From Legionella maceachernii (lineage in GTDB: Bacteria; Pseudomonadota; Gammaproteobacteria; Legionellales; Legionellaceae), in assembly GCF_900167045.1 (NCBI RefSeq), contig NZ_FUXJ01000011.1:55799-110321 (forward strand): 54,523 bases of DNA, given 5' to 3'. A model generated the notes under the pieces. It worked only from the letters and a program-made list of their open reading frames with translations, was not told the origin of the DNA and did no database searches. The stretch's first letter is position 1, and the number at the start of each line of letters is the position of its first letter. The translations under genes and the position numbers were made by a program. Shown here piece by piece: positions 35,671 through 45,167 of this stretch.

Positions 35671-36987
35671 ATGGATTTTTATTTAAATTTATTCATCATT
35701 ATTGCCGATCAATTCATGTTGTTTATTATTAATATGATTGTGGCTCGGCATGCAGGTGAAGAGTTATTCGGCGATTTTTCAGTGGCAACAAGTGCATTAT
35801 TATTAATCGCCACCGTCATTACTTTTGGCATCGATTCCATTATTGCCTATTATATTCCTAAATTTTATGTGCGCAAAAAATACGATGAAATCGGTAATTT
35901 GACAGCATCGCTTAAGAATTTTCTCCATCCTATCTATACGACGTTAATTACCTCTGGCGTGCTCTTAAGTGTAGCTATCGTTGCACTTAGTTATATGATT
36001 AGTGACATTGACCTTTTTGAAATTAGTCATCCTCTTTTTTTATTTCTTTGGGGTGCTGTAGCACTGTCTTTATATAACATCTTTATTCAATTTTTCCGCG
36101 CCATTAACCATATGCGCACAGCAATTCTTTTAAGTTTATTGCAAACGATATTTTATTTTTCTTTAAGCTTAATTACCTATTTTTACCTTTATCCCGTATT
36201 GTTTCATGAAAATAAGCACTACTTTCCTCATGTCATGCTGATTAGCTTTATTATAAGTTATGTCCTCATTGTTTTAATCTCAGTTGCCCTGGAACGAAAA
36301 ACAACCATACAGCGTCTTTACCGCGAATGCCCAATCACCGGTAAAACTCAAATTGAATGGAAAGAAAAAATGTATGGGTATATGGTGCAAAATCTAAACA
36401 AATATGTTTTCGCTGCCATTCCCTTATTGATGATTGAATGGCTAGGGCCAAATGAAGAGTCCGTTGGCTTATTTTCAGCAGTTGTTTCTATCATTTCTTT
36501 GGCATTTATTGCAATTAGTCCGATAGGTATTTTAATTGGTCCGGATATTTCTGCTGCTTTTGCTCAAAGTCGAGATTTTTTGAAAACCACCATGATGAGA
36601 TATCTATTAATGACATTTGGTATTTCGCTGATTCTTGTGACAATTATTGCCGTTTGTGCTTCACACATTCTTCTTCTTTATAAATCGGATTTCATCCGGG
36701 CGCTGCCTTATACTTATTTTTGTTTGATCAATATCATTACCTATTCTATTTCTATGCCGCTGTCCAAGATGATTCAGTATTCAAAAAATGGCAATAAAAT
36801 CGGTGCGCGATTGACCGCATCAATGATGCTGTTACAAATTGTATCCTGCTTTATTTTCATCCCTTGGTTAGATTTGCACGGCGCAATTATTTGCTACGTT
36901 GGAATTAATCTTGTTTACAATGTGGTGATGATTGTGATGGCTATAAGAATTTATCGTTATGATCCTTTTGGCCATGAAGCAATTTAA
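35671..36987 (+). CDS. Polysaccharide-type flippase (MATE/Wzx superfamily)
   Basis: A 438-residue integral membrane protein with about 12 to 14 spans. The opening I-I-A-D-Q-F-M-L-F-I-I-N-M-I-V-A-R-H-A-G-E-E-L-F-G-D-F-S resembles Wzx and oligosaccharide flippases (A-R-x-L-G-x-x-x-F-G). The ATG at 35671 is preferred over the TTG at 35662. Such proteins export lipid-linked saccharides across the inner membrane. No glycosyltransferase or polymerase gene is adjacent, so the cargo is unknown. A MATE drug exporter is possible but the N-terminal motif favours the saccharide branch. Confidence 0.83.
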   Translation: MDFYLNLFIIIADQFMLFIINMIVARHAGEELFGDFSVATSALLLIATVITFGIDSIIAYYIPKFYVRKKYDEIGNLTASLKNFLHPIYTTLITSGVLLSVAIVALSYMISDIDLFEISHPLFLFLWGAVALSLYNIFIQFFRAINHMRTAILLSLLQTIFYFSLSLITYFYLYPVLFHENKHYFPHVMLISFIISYVLIVLISVALERKTTIQRLYRECPITGKTQIEWKEKMYGYMVQNLNKYVFAAIPLLMIEWLGPNEESVGLFSAVVSIISLAFIAISPIGILIGPDISAAFAQSRDFLKTTMMRYLLMTFGISLILVTIIAVCASHILLLYKSDFIRALPYTYFCLINIITYSISMPLSKMIQYSKNGNKIGARLTASMMLLQIVSCFIFIPWLDLHGAIICYVGINLVYNVVMIVMAIRIYRYDPFGHEAI

Positions 36988-37019
36988 AGATTTAGAACAA
37001 TCCTCTACCACTGAATCCT

Positions 37020-38684
37020 CTAACTATTCTCTGACAGTAATTCTTTGGCATGTGAACGAGTTTGCTCAGTGATCGTCAGTCCACCAAGCATGCGAGCAAT
37101 TTCATCAACTTTTTCAGTTTGAGTTAATTGAATGATGCGCGAGAAAGTTTGCTTGTTATCAGAATATTTTTCCACGACAAAATGGTGATGGGCGCAAGAG
37201 GCCACCTGCGGTTGATGAGTGACACAAAATACTTGCAGGCGCTCGCCGAGTTTACGCAGGAGTTGGCCTACGAGAGCAGCAGTCGCACCACCAATTCCGA
37301 CATCCACCTCATCAAAAAGTAGCGTCGGTGTAGAACCGCGTTGTGCCGTGATCATTTGTATGGCGAGACTAATGCGTGAAAGCTCTCCCCCTGAAGCAAC
37401 TTTAGTCAATGAATCGGGCTGCATGCCGGGGTTAGTGCAGACTTTATACTCCACTTTGTCCATGCCGTGAGGTTGCATTTTATCTAAAGGCGTTATCTCA
37501 ATCTCAACAAAGCCTTTGGGCATACCTAATTGACAAATGATTTGTGTGATTTCTTTAGCCAATTTTTCAGCATGAGTTTGCCTTGACTCCCTCAGCTTTA
37601 GCGCAGCAATTTCAAAAGTGCGTACTTGCTGACGGTATTGCTGTTGCAGCCGCTGTAATTGTTTTTCCGTATTTTGAATTGTGTCTAGTTCCTGCTTGAG
37701 GTGGTCAGCATGCATGGGTAACTGACTGGCTTCAATATGATATTTACGGGCAGCTTGATGTAAAATGCTGATCCGGGTTTCCACTTCGCGCAAGCGCTCT
37801 GGATCTAATTGCACTTGTTCGGCGAATTGGTGTATTTCATCCAGTGATTCCTCACATTGAATCAATGCTGAATTGATGAGTTCATACGCATTTTTTATTT
37901 GCGGTTGTTCTTGTGGTAATGCATGCAAGCACTGCAGAATTTGGCTAAGCCCCTGACAAATATTAGGGGCATCCTCTGCATTGAGAAGATGGCAGATTTG
38001 TTGTGTGTGTTGTAAGTAATCCCGTGCATGATGAAGCAATTGATGTTCTTCATGCAGAGCTTGCATTTCCCCTTCTTTCGGATCAAGCACGGTTAATTCG
38101 TCAATTTGAAAACGAAGTAAATCAAGCTTGTCGTTGTGCTTCTCTTGATTTTGTAAAGTATCCAATTCTTGCTTGGTTTTTTGGCACTGCTTATAGAGAA
38201 GATTCACTTCATTTAAAAGCGCAGAGTGGCCTGCATAGAAATCGAGTTGCTGTCGATGGGTTGGATGATGCATTAACGTTTGATGCTGATGCTGTCCATG
38301 GATGTGAACAAGCATCTCACTCAACTCCTTCACTTTTTGCAGTGGAAACGGTTGGCCATTAATGTAAGATTTAGAGCGGCCTTCCGCATACAGCACGCGG
38401 CGAAGTAAAATTTCGCCTTCATCGCATGGCATGTCATGTTCTAACAGCCATTGTGCAGGCTCCGATTTTGCCTCGAATTGAAAGGTTGCACTGATATCAC
38501 ATTTTTCTTCGCCTGCGCGAATGACTGAAGCATCAGCACGCTCCCCTAAAGCAAGCATAAGGGCATCAATCATGATGGATTTACCGGCTCCTGTTTCTCC
38601 AGTAAATGCGGTCATTCCGCTCGTGAAATCGAGGTCGAGTTGTTTGACAATGGCAAAATTTTCAATGCGGAGAGCGGTTAGCAT
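37020..38684 (-). CDS. recN: DNA repair protein RecN
   Basis: A 554-residue SMC-like ATPase for double-strand break repair. The opening M-L-T-A-L-R-I-E-N-F-A-I-V leads to Walker A G-E-T-G-A-G-K-S-I-M-I-D-A (about residues 30-42). A long coiled-coil central region contains V-H-I-H-G-Q-H-Q-H-Q. The signature L-S-R-I-S-L-A-I-Q and Walker B L-L-F-D-E-V-D-V-G-I-G-G follow near the C-terminus. The length fits RecN. It ends five bases before... and lies directly downstream of nadK on the same strand (five-base gap), an arrangement common in gammaproteobacteria. Confidence 0.97.
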   Translation of the reverse strand: MLTALRIENFAIVKQLDLDFTSGMTAFTGETGAGKSIMIDALMLALGERADASVIRAGEEKCDISATFQFEAKSEPAQWLLEHDMPCDEGEILLRRVLYAEGRSKSYINGQPFPLQKVKELSEMLVHIHGQHQHQTLMHHPTHRQQLDFYAGHSALLNEVNLLYKQCQKTKQELDTLQNQEKHNDKLDLLRFQIDELTVLDPKEGEMQALHEEHQLLHHARDYLQHTQQICHLLNAEDAPNICQGLSQILQCLHALPQEQPQIKNAYELINSALIQCEESLDEIHQFAEQVQLDPERLREVETRISILHQAARKYHIEASQLPMHADHLKQELDTIQNTEKQLQRLQQQYRQQVRTFEIAALKLRESRQTHAEKLAKEITQIICQLGMPKGFVEIEITPLDKMQPHGMDKVEYKVCTNPGMQPDSLTKVASGGELSRISLAIQMITAQRGSTPTLLFDEVDVGIGGATAALVGQLLRKLGERLQVFCVTHQPQVASCAHHHFVVEKYSDNKQTFSRIIQLTQTEKVDEIARMLGGLTITEQTRSHAKELLSENS

Positions 38685-38689
38685 CGGTT

Positions 38690-39577
38690 TTATCCCTGGT
38701 GTTTAGATTCCCAGCCTAGTTTAATTCGTAATGTATCATAATAATGATAATCACAGGGATGCAACAGGCGAAGTTGCTGAGCGTTTTTTTCAATGGAAAC
38801 TAATTGGCCGGGTTTTACCATCCGTGACTCATGGCCGTCGCAGCTTACTCGTAAATCACTTTCATTACGTGTGCTGATTTTTAAATCAATTTTTACTTGG
38901 CCATCAACCACTAGTGGACGAGAACTTAAACTATGCGAAAACATAGGCACTAAAACAATGGCATTCAATTGCGGGTGCATAATAGGGCCACCGGCTGATA
39001 AGGCATAAGCGGTAGAGCCTGTTGGTGTTGAAAGGATTAAACCATCAGAACGGTAATGGCAAACGAATTGCTGGTTAATAATCACATCAAATTCAATTAA
39101 ATGGGTTTCAGTGCCCCGGCCTAAGACAACATCATTAAGCGCATCGCCTTGGAAATAGGTGGTTTCTCCGTCATGAATTCGGGTATAGAGTAAAAAACGC
39201 TGCTCTTCTTCATACTTGCCTGCTAACACAGGTGCAAGATGAGTTTCGATATTATTCGGTGAGATGTCGGTTAAAAAGCCGAGTCGGCCACGGTTAATGC
39301 CAATGACAGGGACATTGATTTTAATGGCCATGCGTGCAGCAGAGAGGAGGCTACCATCACCACCGACTACCACGATAACATCTTGTTTTTCTCCCATTGC
39401 TTCACGCTCAAGAACAGGGAGATCGATATCAAAACTCGATGCCGTATCCACGTCTAAAAAGGCAGCGATTTTCTGATCCCGTAAAAAATCAACCAGGCGA
39501 TGCATGCTTTCAGTGACTCCACCATTCGCGCGATATTGGCGGGCATAGAGAATAACGCGTTTAAATTTTTGCTTCAT
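38690..39577 (-). CDS. nadK: NAD kinase
   Basis: Phosphorylates NAD to NADP. The G-G-D-G motif lies in [10 protein letters not shown], and the second signature is [28 protein letters not shown]. From the ATG at 39577 it has 295 residues, normal for NadK. A GTG at 39604 extends the frame by nine codons but has no better ribosome site. It is followed by recN five bases later, so the two are likely cotranscribed. Confidence 0.96.
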   Translation of the reverse strand: MKQKFKRVILYARQYRANGGVTESMHRLVDFLRDQKIAAFLDVDTASSFDIDLPVLEREAMGEKQDVIVVVGGDGSLLSAARMAIKINVPVIGINRGRLGFLTDISPNNIETHLAPVLAGKYEEEQRFLLYTRIHDGETTYFQGDALNDVVLGRGTETHLIEFDVIINQQFVCHYRSDGLILSTPTGSTAYALSAGGPIMHPQLNAIVLVPMFSHSLSSRPLVVDGQVKIDLKISTRNESDLRVSCDGHESRMVKPGQLVSIEKNAQQLRLLHPCDYHYYDTLRIKLGWESKHQG

Positions 39578-39755
39578 GGTTGTCGGTTGAGTAGGTGATA
39601 GCACGAAAAGAGAGTTTCATTTTACCTGATTCTTATTTTTTTTGCTTAAATTTTCTAGCATGAGGATCCGAGTTTTGAGGGCTTTTTTTTCGCGGGAAGT
39701 TGCGATAAACGCACCAATTTCTAGCAAAATTCGTGCGTTGCAACAGTCATGGCCA

Positions 39756-41579
39756 TTAATCTTCGCTTGCAGCGCGAGAAGCACGCTTGCGATCCGTTTC
39801 TTTCAATGCTTTTTTGCGTAAACGGATGGATTGAGGGGTCACCTCCACTAATTCATCATCGTCAATAAATTCCAATGCTTGCTCTAAAGAGAGCTTAATG
39901 GGTGGCGTTAGAATAATATTTTCATCGCTACCTGAAGCACGAATGTTGGTGAGTTGCTTTTCTTTTGTGACATTCACCACCAGATCATTGTCCCGTGCAT
40001 GGATCCCGACAATCATTCCCTCATAACAGGCCGTTTGTGGCTCAATAAACAAGCGGCCGCGCTCTTGCAAATTAAATAAAGCAAACGCACGCGCAATGCC
40101 TTGGCAATTGGCAATCAGTACCCCATTATTTCGTTTGCCAATACGGCCGCGTACTGCTGGGCCATAATGGTCGTAAACATGGTAATTTAAGCCGGTGCCG
40201 GAGGTGCTTGACAAAAATTCAGTGTGAAAGCCAATCAAACCGCGCGTGGGAATAATATAATCTAACCGGACACGGCCTTTTCCATCAGGCAGCATATTTT
40301 GTAATTCACCGCGCCGCTCACCCAGTTTTTCCATGATGGAACCCTGGTGAGCCTCTTCAACATCGACAGTAAGGCGTTCATAAGGTTCTAAAAGCTCGCC
40401 GTTTTCTTCGCGCATAATGACTTCGGGCTTAGAGATAGCCAATTCAAAACTTTCACGGCGCATGTTTTCAATCAGAATTGACAGATGCAATTCGCCGCGG
40501 CCAGAAACCCTGAATTTATCCGGGTCTTCGGTGTCTTCTACACGAAGTGCCACATTATGAAGCAATTCTGTTTGCAGGCGTTCACGAATTTTACGGCTGG
40601 TCACAAATTTTCCTTCTTGGCCAGCAAAAGGAGAATCGTTGACTTGGAAAGTCATACTGATGGTGGGCTCATCAACGGTCAATGGGGGTAATGCTTCGAC
40701 GGTATTCGGATCGCAAATGGTGTCAGAAATATTAAGCTGCTCTATTCCAGTAATCGCCACTATATCACCAGCACTTGCTTCTTCAACCTCAATACGGTCA
40801 AGTCCTTTGAACCCTAGAAGCTGTAGCAGGCGTCCCGTGCGAATATTACCTTCTGGATCAATGACCTTAACTGCCGATTTTGCTTTAATATGGCCCCGGC
40901 TAATCCGTCCGATACCAATTGTGCCGACATAAGAAGAATAGTCCAAGGAGCTGATTTGCATCTGGAATGGCCCATTGCCATCCACATCAGGCGGAGCCAC
41001 ACGATCGACAATCGTTTGCAACAACGGGTTCATATCGGTTGATTCATCATCCAAATCAAGTTTGGCATAACCATTTAAAGCAGAAGCATAAACGACAGGA
41101 AAATCGAGCTGCTCGTCTGTGGCACCTAGGTTATCGAATAAATCAAAAACCTGATCCATCACCCAATGCGCCCTAGCGCCTGGACGGTCAATTTTATTAA
41201 TGACCACGATCGGTTTTAATCCTCGGGCAAAGGCTTTTTGCGTCACAAAACGCGTTTGTGGCATGGGGCCATCCACGGCATCCACCAACAGTAATACACT
41301 ATCCACCATCGATAAAATACGTTCCACTTCGCCACCGAAATCGGCATGGCCAGGGGTATCAACGATGTTGATCTGATAACCGTGCCAATGTACGCAGGTG
41401 TTTTTAGCGAGAATGGTAATGCCGCGTTCTTTTTCTAAAGCATTTGAATCCATTAATCGTTCGACTTTCGGCGCGCGCTCATTTAAGGTGCCGGTTTGTT
41501 CTAGTAATTTATCGACTAACGTCGTTTTGCCATGATCAACGTGAGCAATAATGGCAATGTTTCGAATTTTTTCAATCAT
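39756..41579 (-). CDS. typA: Ribosome-associated GTPase TypA/BipA
   Basis: A 607-residue translational GTPase involved in ribosome assembly and stress responses. G1 is [15 protein letters not shown] (residues 13-27), the switch I segment is E-R-G-I-T-I, G3 is [14 protein letters not shown], and G4 is V-I-N-K-I-D-R-P. Domains II, III and V and the BipA-specific C-terminal domain ([14 protein letters not shown]) follow. The length matches E. coli BipA (607). Its 5' leader holds a hairpin and, farther up, a repeat element. Confidence 0.98.
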   Translation of the reverse strand: MIEKIRNIAIIAHVDHGKTTLVDKLLEQTGTLNERAPKVERLMDSNALEKERGITILAKNTCVHWHGYQINIVDTPGHADFGGEVERILSMVDSVLLLVDAVDGPMPQTRFVTQKAFARGLKPIVVINKIDRPGARAHWVMDQVFDLFDNLGATDEQLDFPVVYASALNGYAKLDLDDESTDMNPLLQTIVDRVAPPDVDGNGPFQMQISSLDYSSYVGTIGIGRISRGHIKAKSAVKVIDPEGNIRTGRLLQLLGFKGLDRIEVEEASAGDIVAITGIEQLNISDTICDPNTVEALPPLTVDEPTISMTFQVNDSPFAGQEGKFVTSRKIRERLQTELLHNVALRVEDTEDPDKFRVSGRGELHLSILIENMRRESFELAISKPEVIMREENGELLEPYERLTVDVEEAHQGSIMEKLGERRGELQNMLPDGKGRVRLDYIIPTRGLIGFHTEFLSSTSGTGLNYHVYDHYGPAVRGRIGKRNNGVLIANCQGIARAFALFNLQERGRLFIEPQTACYEGMIVGIHARDNDLVVNVTKEKQLTNIRASGSDENIILTPPIKLSLEQALEFIDDDELVEVTPQSIRLRKKALKETDRKRASRAASED

Positions 41580-41598
41580 TTAAGTAACCTGTCTCGCA

Positions 41599-41621
41599 AT
41601 AAAGCGGCTACATCGCTTTAT
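41599..41621 (-). promoter_or_regulatory. Hairpin in the typA leader
   Basis: ATAAAGCG-GCTACAT-CGCTTTAT is a perfect 8-bp stem with a 7-base loop, ending 19 bases before the typA start codon. In the typA mRNA it could affect ribosome access or act as a thermosensor. Confidence 0.45.
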
Positions 41622-41650
41622 GACGATGAAGCAAAGTGCGTATTTGTTGA

Positions 41651-41797
41651 GTGCAGTTTAAACTGCGGTTTTTAATTTTCTCTCCATTCTCGATATCCCG
41701 CGGCTTGACCGTGGGAATCAGTGGATTTTGAATACTCATGGACCCGCGGTCAAGACGCGGGGCATCGGCTAAGAAAAAACCGCAGGTTTAATTGCAC
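41651..41797. repeat. 147-bp nested inverted-repeat element
   Basis: Outer arms GTGCAGTTTAAACTGCGGTT (from 41651) and AACCGCAGGTTTAATTGCAC (to 41797) face each other. They enclose inner arms 41697-41715 (CCCGCGGCTTGACCGTGGG) and 41743-41761 (CCCGCGGTCAAGACGCGGG). The outer arm contains a 14-base palindrome GCAGTTTAAACTGC. No ORF. The outer arms belong to the dispersed GTGCGATTTAAAG family. It sits between typA and the BrnQ carrier. Confidence 0.7.
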
Positions 41798-41821
41798 CCC
41801 TATTGTTCATGAATTCGCCAT

Positions 41822-41855
41822 TATACCCTAGATCGTTCAAAATACTAGGTTTTAA
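41822..41855. repeat. Solo end of the MITE-like family
   Basis: TATACCCTAGATCGTTCAAA, continuing AATACTAGGTTTT, matches the left terminal repeat at 23331-23362 with several changes. On the reverse strand it ends in GGGTATAAT. It is a single end, about 20 bases after the BrnQ gene's stop. Confidence 0.5.
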
Positions 41856-41871
41856 ATACCTAGTTTTTTGC

Positions 41872-43014
41872 TTAATGAATCGCCATTGGGACACACATAA
41901 AAAAGGTCATGACATAAAAAACCGCCTTCCTTAATGCGTGCATTTCTTTCAGCAAAATTGCCATAACCGTTAAGGCAATGACCCCAGGATAGGTTAATTC
42001 GAGAATGGGTGATAGAAAAGCAGCGATGCCCCGAAAATCGAGCAGAGAAATAATGAAAGAAACACCCGTTGTAGCTAGGAGGAAAAGGTAAAATTTATCT
42101 TCCTTCACTTTTAGCGCGGAGCAAAGATAGCGAGCATACAAGTTATTTAAAGCCACCGCCGTCGTGAGGCAAGAAAAAAACATCGCAACACCAATAAATA
42201 ACGTCGCATAATTACCCATTGTTTGTGCAGCGATGCGGGGTAACATCAGCTCAGGTGCTGTATTTTTAAGAAGAGAGGTGTAGTGCGAGCCTAGAAAGAC
42301 AAAGCCGAAATAGATTAAAGCAAGGAGAGACGCTCCAAGAATACTGGGTTTAATCGCAAATAAAAGAACTTCTCGATTGCTGGCTTTAGGATATTGTTGT
42401 TGGATCTGTGTAAAAATTAATGCCGAAAAGAAAAAGGCAGCAAACAAATCCATTGTTTGATAACCCGTGGTGAATCCATTCAGAAAGGCAGCATCTGCCA
42501 GTACGGTACTTTCGGTTGTCGGTGCTTTGAATACTGCGACCACGATCATGACAATTAAACTGATCAACAAAATAGGGCTCATCCATTTCCCCAAAATTTT
42601 AACCATGACCTTATCGTTTAAACAAAAGAAAAAAGTGATAAGGCAAAATAGAAGGCTAAAGGGCATTAGCTTTATCTGGGGCATCATATAGCTAAAGCTG
42701 CCGTAAGCCACTGTAATGCACCGAGGGACGACGCCGAAAGAGCCGAGGAGTGAAAGCATAATGAGAGGTAAAAACACGCCAGCCATTTTGCCAGCACTTC
42801 CAAAGAAAGCCTGGTAATTCCCATGGTAAAGCTTGATAACAAAAAGCCCCATGAGTGGCAATAAAATGCCCGTTAGCATTAAGCCAGCAAACCCCATCAT
42901 CCAGCTATCACCAGCTGCATAACCAATTTGCAGCGGGAAAACCAGATTTCCTGAGCCAAAAAACATCGCGAAAATCGCGAAACCATAAATTAAAATGGAT
43001 TTATAGTGTTGCAT
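41872..43014 (-). CDS. brnQ: BrnQ-type branched-chain amino acid carrier
   Basis: A 380-residue protein of about 12 membrane segments in the LIVCS family of sodium-coupled Leu/Ile/Val carriers. The start Y-G-F-A-I-F-A-M-F-F-G-S-G-N-L-V-F-P-L-Q-I-G, with G-S-G-N-L-V-F-P as hallmark, and V-V-P-R-C-I-T-V-A-Y are family segments. The ATG at 43014 is preferred over a TTG at 43029. Upstream on the same strand lie a 33-codon Val/Ala-rich leader peptide and a sigma70 promoter, which suggests control by branched-chain aminoacyl-tRNA supply. At 380 residues it is shorter than E. coli BrnQ (439). Confidence 0.88.
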   Translation of the reverse strand: MQHYKSILIYGFAIFAMFFGSGNLVFPLQIGYAAGDSWMMGFAGLMLTGILLPLMGLFVIKLYHGNYQAFFGSAGKMAGVFLPLIMLSLLGSFGVVPRCITVAYGSFSYMMPQIKLMPFSLLFCLITFFFCLNDKVMVKILGKWMSPILLISLIVMIVVAVFKAPTTESTVLADAAFLNGFTTGYQTMDLFAAFFFSALIFTQIQQQYPKASNREVLLFAIKPSILGASLLALIYFGFVFLGSHYTSLLKNTAPELMLPRIAAQTMGNYATLFIGVAMFFSCLTTAVALNNLYARYLCSALKVKEDKFYLFLLATTGVSFIISLLDFRGIAAFLSPILELTYPGVIALTVMAILLKEMHALRKAVFYVMTFFMCVPMAIH

Positions 43015-43080
43015 AAGCCTAGTTCCCAAGTTTTTGTTGGTTAGGTGATTAAAAAGTGTGGTTTTAGTTGGATGAGGTAG

Positions 43081-43182
43081 TTAGATGGCCGCGGGGGCCA
43101 CGACAGCATGGACGACGACAGCGAGGCTTAAGCAATCGGCCTCTACTGAAAAAAATGATTGTTGGGTTGGTAAATTATTCAT
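43081..43182 (-). CDS. Valine/alanine-rich leader peptide, putative attenuator of brnQ
   Basis: A 33-codon ORF read codon by codon on the minus strand. It begins M-N-N-L-P-T-Q-Q-S-F-F-S and ends L-S-L-A-V-V-V-H-A-V-V-A-P-A-A-I before TAA. In its last 16 codons there are five Val, two Leu, one Ile and five Ala codons. That closely resembles the E. coli IvbL (32 aa) and IlvL leaders, which sense branched-chain aminoacyl-tRNA. It lies 66 bases before the brnQ start and about 37 bases after the likely transcript start. A GC-rich hairpin (TGGCC-CCCGC-GGCCA) overlaps its 3' end. No T-run terminator is evident, so the control mechanism may differ from classical attenuation. The ribosome site is weak. 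Confidence 0.6.
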   Translation of the reverse strand: MNNLPTQQSFFSVEADCLSLAVVVHAVVAPAAI

Positions 43183-43226
43183 TCGTTAGTCGTCTAAAAT
43201 GCACAAATAAATCGCACTGAAATTCC

Positions 43227-43255
43227 TTTATACCCATTTTGCCGGTAAATTGCAA
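43227..43255 (-). promoter_or_regulatory. Sigma70 promoter of the leader peptide-brnQ transcript
   Basis: On the minus strand, -35 TTGCAA (43255-43250), a 17-base spacer ending in TGGG, and -10 TATAAA (43232-43227). The expected start is near 43219, giving a leader of about 37 bases to the leader-peptide ATG and 205 bases to the brnQ ATG. Confidence 0.65.
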
Positions 43256-43337
43256 GTTCAGGATGCATTTAAATGAACGGTTTTTTTGTCGCATGGGTTT
43301 AGACAGGAAAAGGAATAAGTCCTGATGGGTCTATTTG

Positions 43338-43360
43338 AGGTGCGCCAGCATGGCGCACCT
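43338..43360. terminator. Strong hairpin between brnQ leader and VWA gene
   Basis: AGGTGCGCC-AGCAT-GGCGCACCT is a perfect 9-bp stem. It lies about 33 bases beyond the VWA stop on the minus strand. The T-rich side (GATGGTTTTT) follows it on the plus strand, so it is not a textbook terminator for the VWA gene. It is the main structure in the gap. Confidence 0.55.
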
Positions 43361-43392
43361 GATGGTTTTTAGCGGCGTTCGGTAAGGTGGTT

Positions 43393-44976
43393 TCACATAG
43401 GTTTTGGTAGTTCACCTTGGTCAATCTCGGTTAATGTCTCCGTAGCTGTCGGTGGCAAAGGATTACTGCCACCAAATAAGCCGATATCGGCTGCTGTTTT
43501 TGCACTACCGGTGGGGATAATCGCTTGCGTTGCTAATTGCTCCGTCGAGGGCGCTACTGGTTTGACTGCTGGTTTTGTATCATCGAGTATGACTTTACCA
43601 TCACCATCCATAAGCGTTAAACGCAATTCGTCATCCTTTTTACATACCATGGACTTTAAAGCAGTAAACTGCCCGGACAAATCATAAGTGCTAACGTAGG
43701 TGGTTTCGTTAAAGTCGGAGTTACTCGCTGCAACCGCAATGCGACAGGTAAACAACTCCCTAGCAGCAGCCCATTCCTGCATTTTATTATGTGCAGACAA
43801 GGCATCAGCGAAATCTGCACTGTCCGTGTTGATAATGGGTGAGTTGAATATTTCGGCAACCGTTTCTAAAATCAGAGGTTGTTGTTTCACACCGTAACTG
43901 ATAATAAAAAATTTGTTACGGGCAGGAATTAAAGACGAGCCCCGCTGTATCGAACGAATTTTTGCTTGCAAATCCTCCTCAGCTGAGTCTGTGTTTTCAC
44001 CATCTGTGAAGAGCAAAACATTAGTATGCTTGGTTGAATGAGAGAAAGAAGTCAATTCGTTCAGTGTAGCAGTAAAAAGGGAAGTACCGCCGTCAACAGA
44101 TAATTGATTAACACGCATTCTTAAAGTAGCGAGATCTTTGCTTTTAAAAGAACCAACCTCTTCGGTTTCATCATTAAACTGTTTGATGTTGATCTTGGCA
44201 TCGGGATGAAACTCAAATAAAGCCTCAGCAAGTTTTATTGCGCTCTTTTGTAACCTTTGTAATCGTGTCTCTGGATCCTGTGGCACGTTTTTCTCAGCCA
44301 TACTTCCACTCGTATCCAAAATAAAAGTATAGACAGGGGGCTTCGCTGCGTAGGGAATGAAAGCATGGGGTGTTACCTCGACTTTGGTTTCACTTAACTC
44401 CTTTTGCGCATAAAATACTTTTTTCTTTTCAAATTGGGCGGCCTCACATAACACCAAGGGTGCTTTTCCATCAATCAGAACGAGTTCATCACGATGGTCT
44501 TTTAAAAATTCTTTTAGGTTCAATCTTAGTGTTTCCCCCTCAAGCTTCACGTACTTATAAACCAATGAACCAAAAAGTGGCGCATACGCTATTGATGGGA
44601 GTTGGATGTTCAAATATTCTTGGTCTGCATCAAGCGCAAAATCAAGTTCCAAAATAGGCAACAAAGCTTGCAGTGATCGTTTATTTTTTTCAGTGATTTC
44701 AATATTGATAGATTGAGCCGCGTCAATTTCAGCGCTGAGTAACCCATTCAGGGTGAACTGTTGAACAATAGGCTTTTTGGATTCGGTAGCAAGGAGTTCC
44801 TGTATTTCTCCAGCAAGGTGTTTCGCCTCTTCCGGTGTGGCTGGTTTTAAAATAACAAGTTCATCCTTGCAGCTGACTTTAGTCTTATCCTCTTCGTTCA
44901 TACCTACATTAATACCCATACCTTGCAGTAAAGCGACCATGTTTTTTGTACGCAAAGCGTTGTTAGCAAGTTTCAT
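43393..44976 (-). CDS. VWA-domain protein, candidate effector
   Basis: A 527-residue soluble protein with no signal peptide or membrane span. The VWA domain starts near residue 215 with an intact MIDAS, D221-T-S223-G-S225, followed by D-G-G-T-S-L and L-F-T-D-G-E-N-T-D. The first 210 residues are an unrecognised domain. The last 110 residues are beta-rich with a polar tail ending T-E-T-L-T-E-I-D-Q-G-E-L-P-K-P-M. No MoxR or Bat genes are nearby, unlike batA and batB. The cytoplasmic nature, lone position and acidic C-terminus would fit a translocated effector, but this is inference. GAGAAAGT precedes the ATG. Confidence 0.8.
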   Translation of the reverse strand: MKLANNALRTKNMVALLQGMGINVGMNEEDKTKVSCKDELVILKPATPEEAKHLAGEIQELLATESKKPIVQQFTLNGLLSAEIDAAQSINIEITEKNKRSLQALLPILELDFALDADQEYLNIQLPSIAYAPLFGSLVYKYVKLEGETLRLNLKEFLKDHRDELVLIDGKAPLVLCEAAQFEKKKVFYAQKELSETKVEVTPHAFIPYAAKPPVYTFILDTSGSMAEKNVPQDPETRLQRLQKSAIKLAEALFEFHPDAKINIKQFNDETEEVGSFKSKDLATLRMRVNQLSVDGGTSLFTATLNELTSFSHSTKHTNVLLFTDGENTDSAEEDLQAKIRSIQRGSSLIPARNKFFIISYGVKQQPLILETVAEIFNSPIINTDSADFADALSAHNKMQEWAAARELFTCRIAVAASNSDFNETTYVSTYDLSGQFTALKSMVCKKDDELRLTLMDGDGKVILDDTKPAVKPVAPSTEQLATQAIIPTGSAKTAADIGLFGGSNPLPPTATETLTEIDQGELPKPM

Positions 44977-45167
44977 ACTTTCTCATCCATTTAGTTTTAT
45001 TATATCGATCGATAGGCGGTCATCATAACTAGGGTAAAGAGGAAAAAAAAGACATTTTACGAGATATTTTAACAGTCCATATAAAAAATTTTCAAAGCTT
45101 GAGTTCAACATTCAAATCCAAAACGTTTATAACCAAAAATTTAATCACTTGAGAGTTTTCTTCCTCT

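Noticed and set aside
43096-43120. Second short ORF (starting at the internal ATG-CTG-TCG) in the brnQ leader
   Set aside because: It overlaps the better leader peptide in another frame and lacks the valine run.
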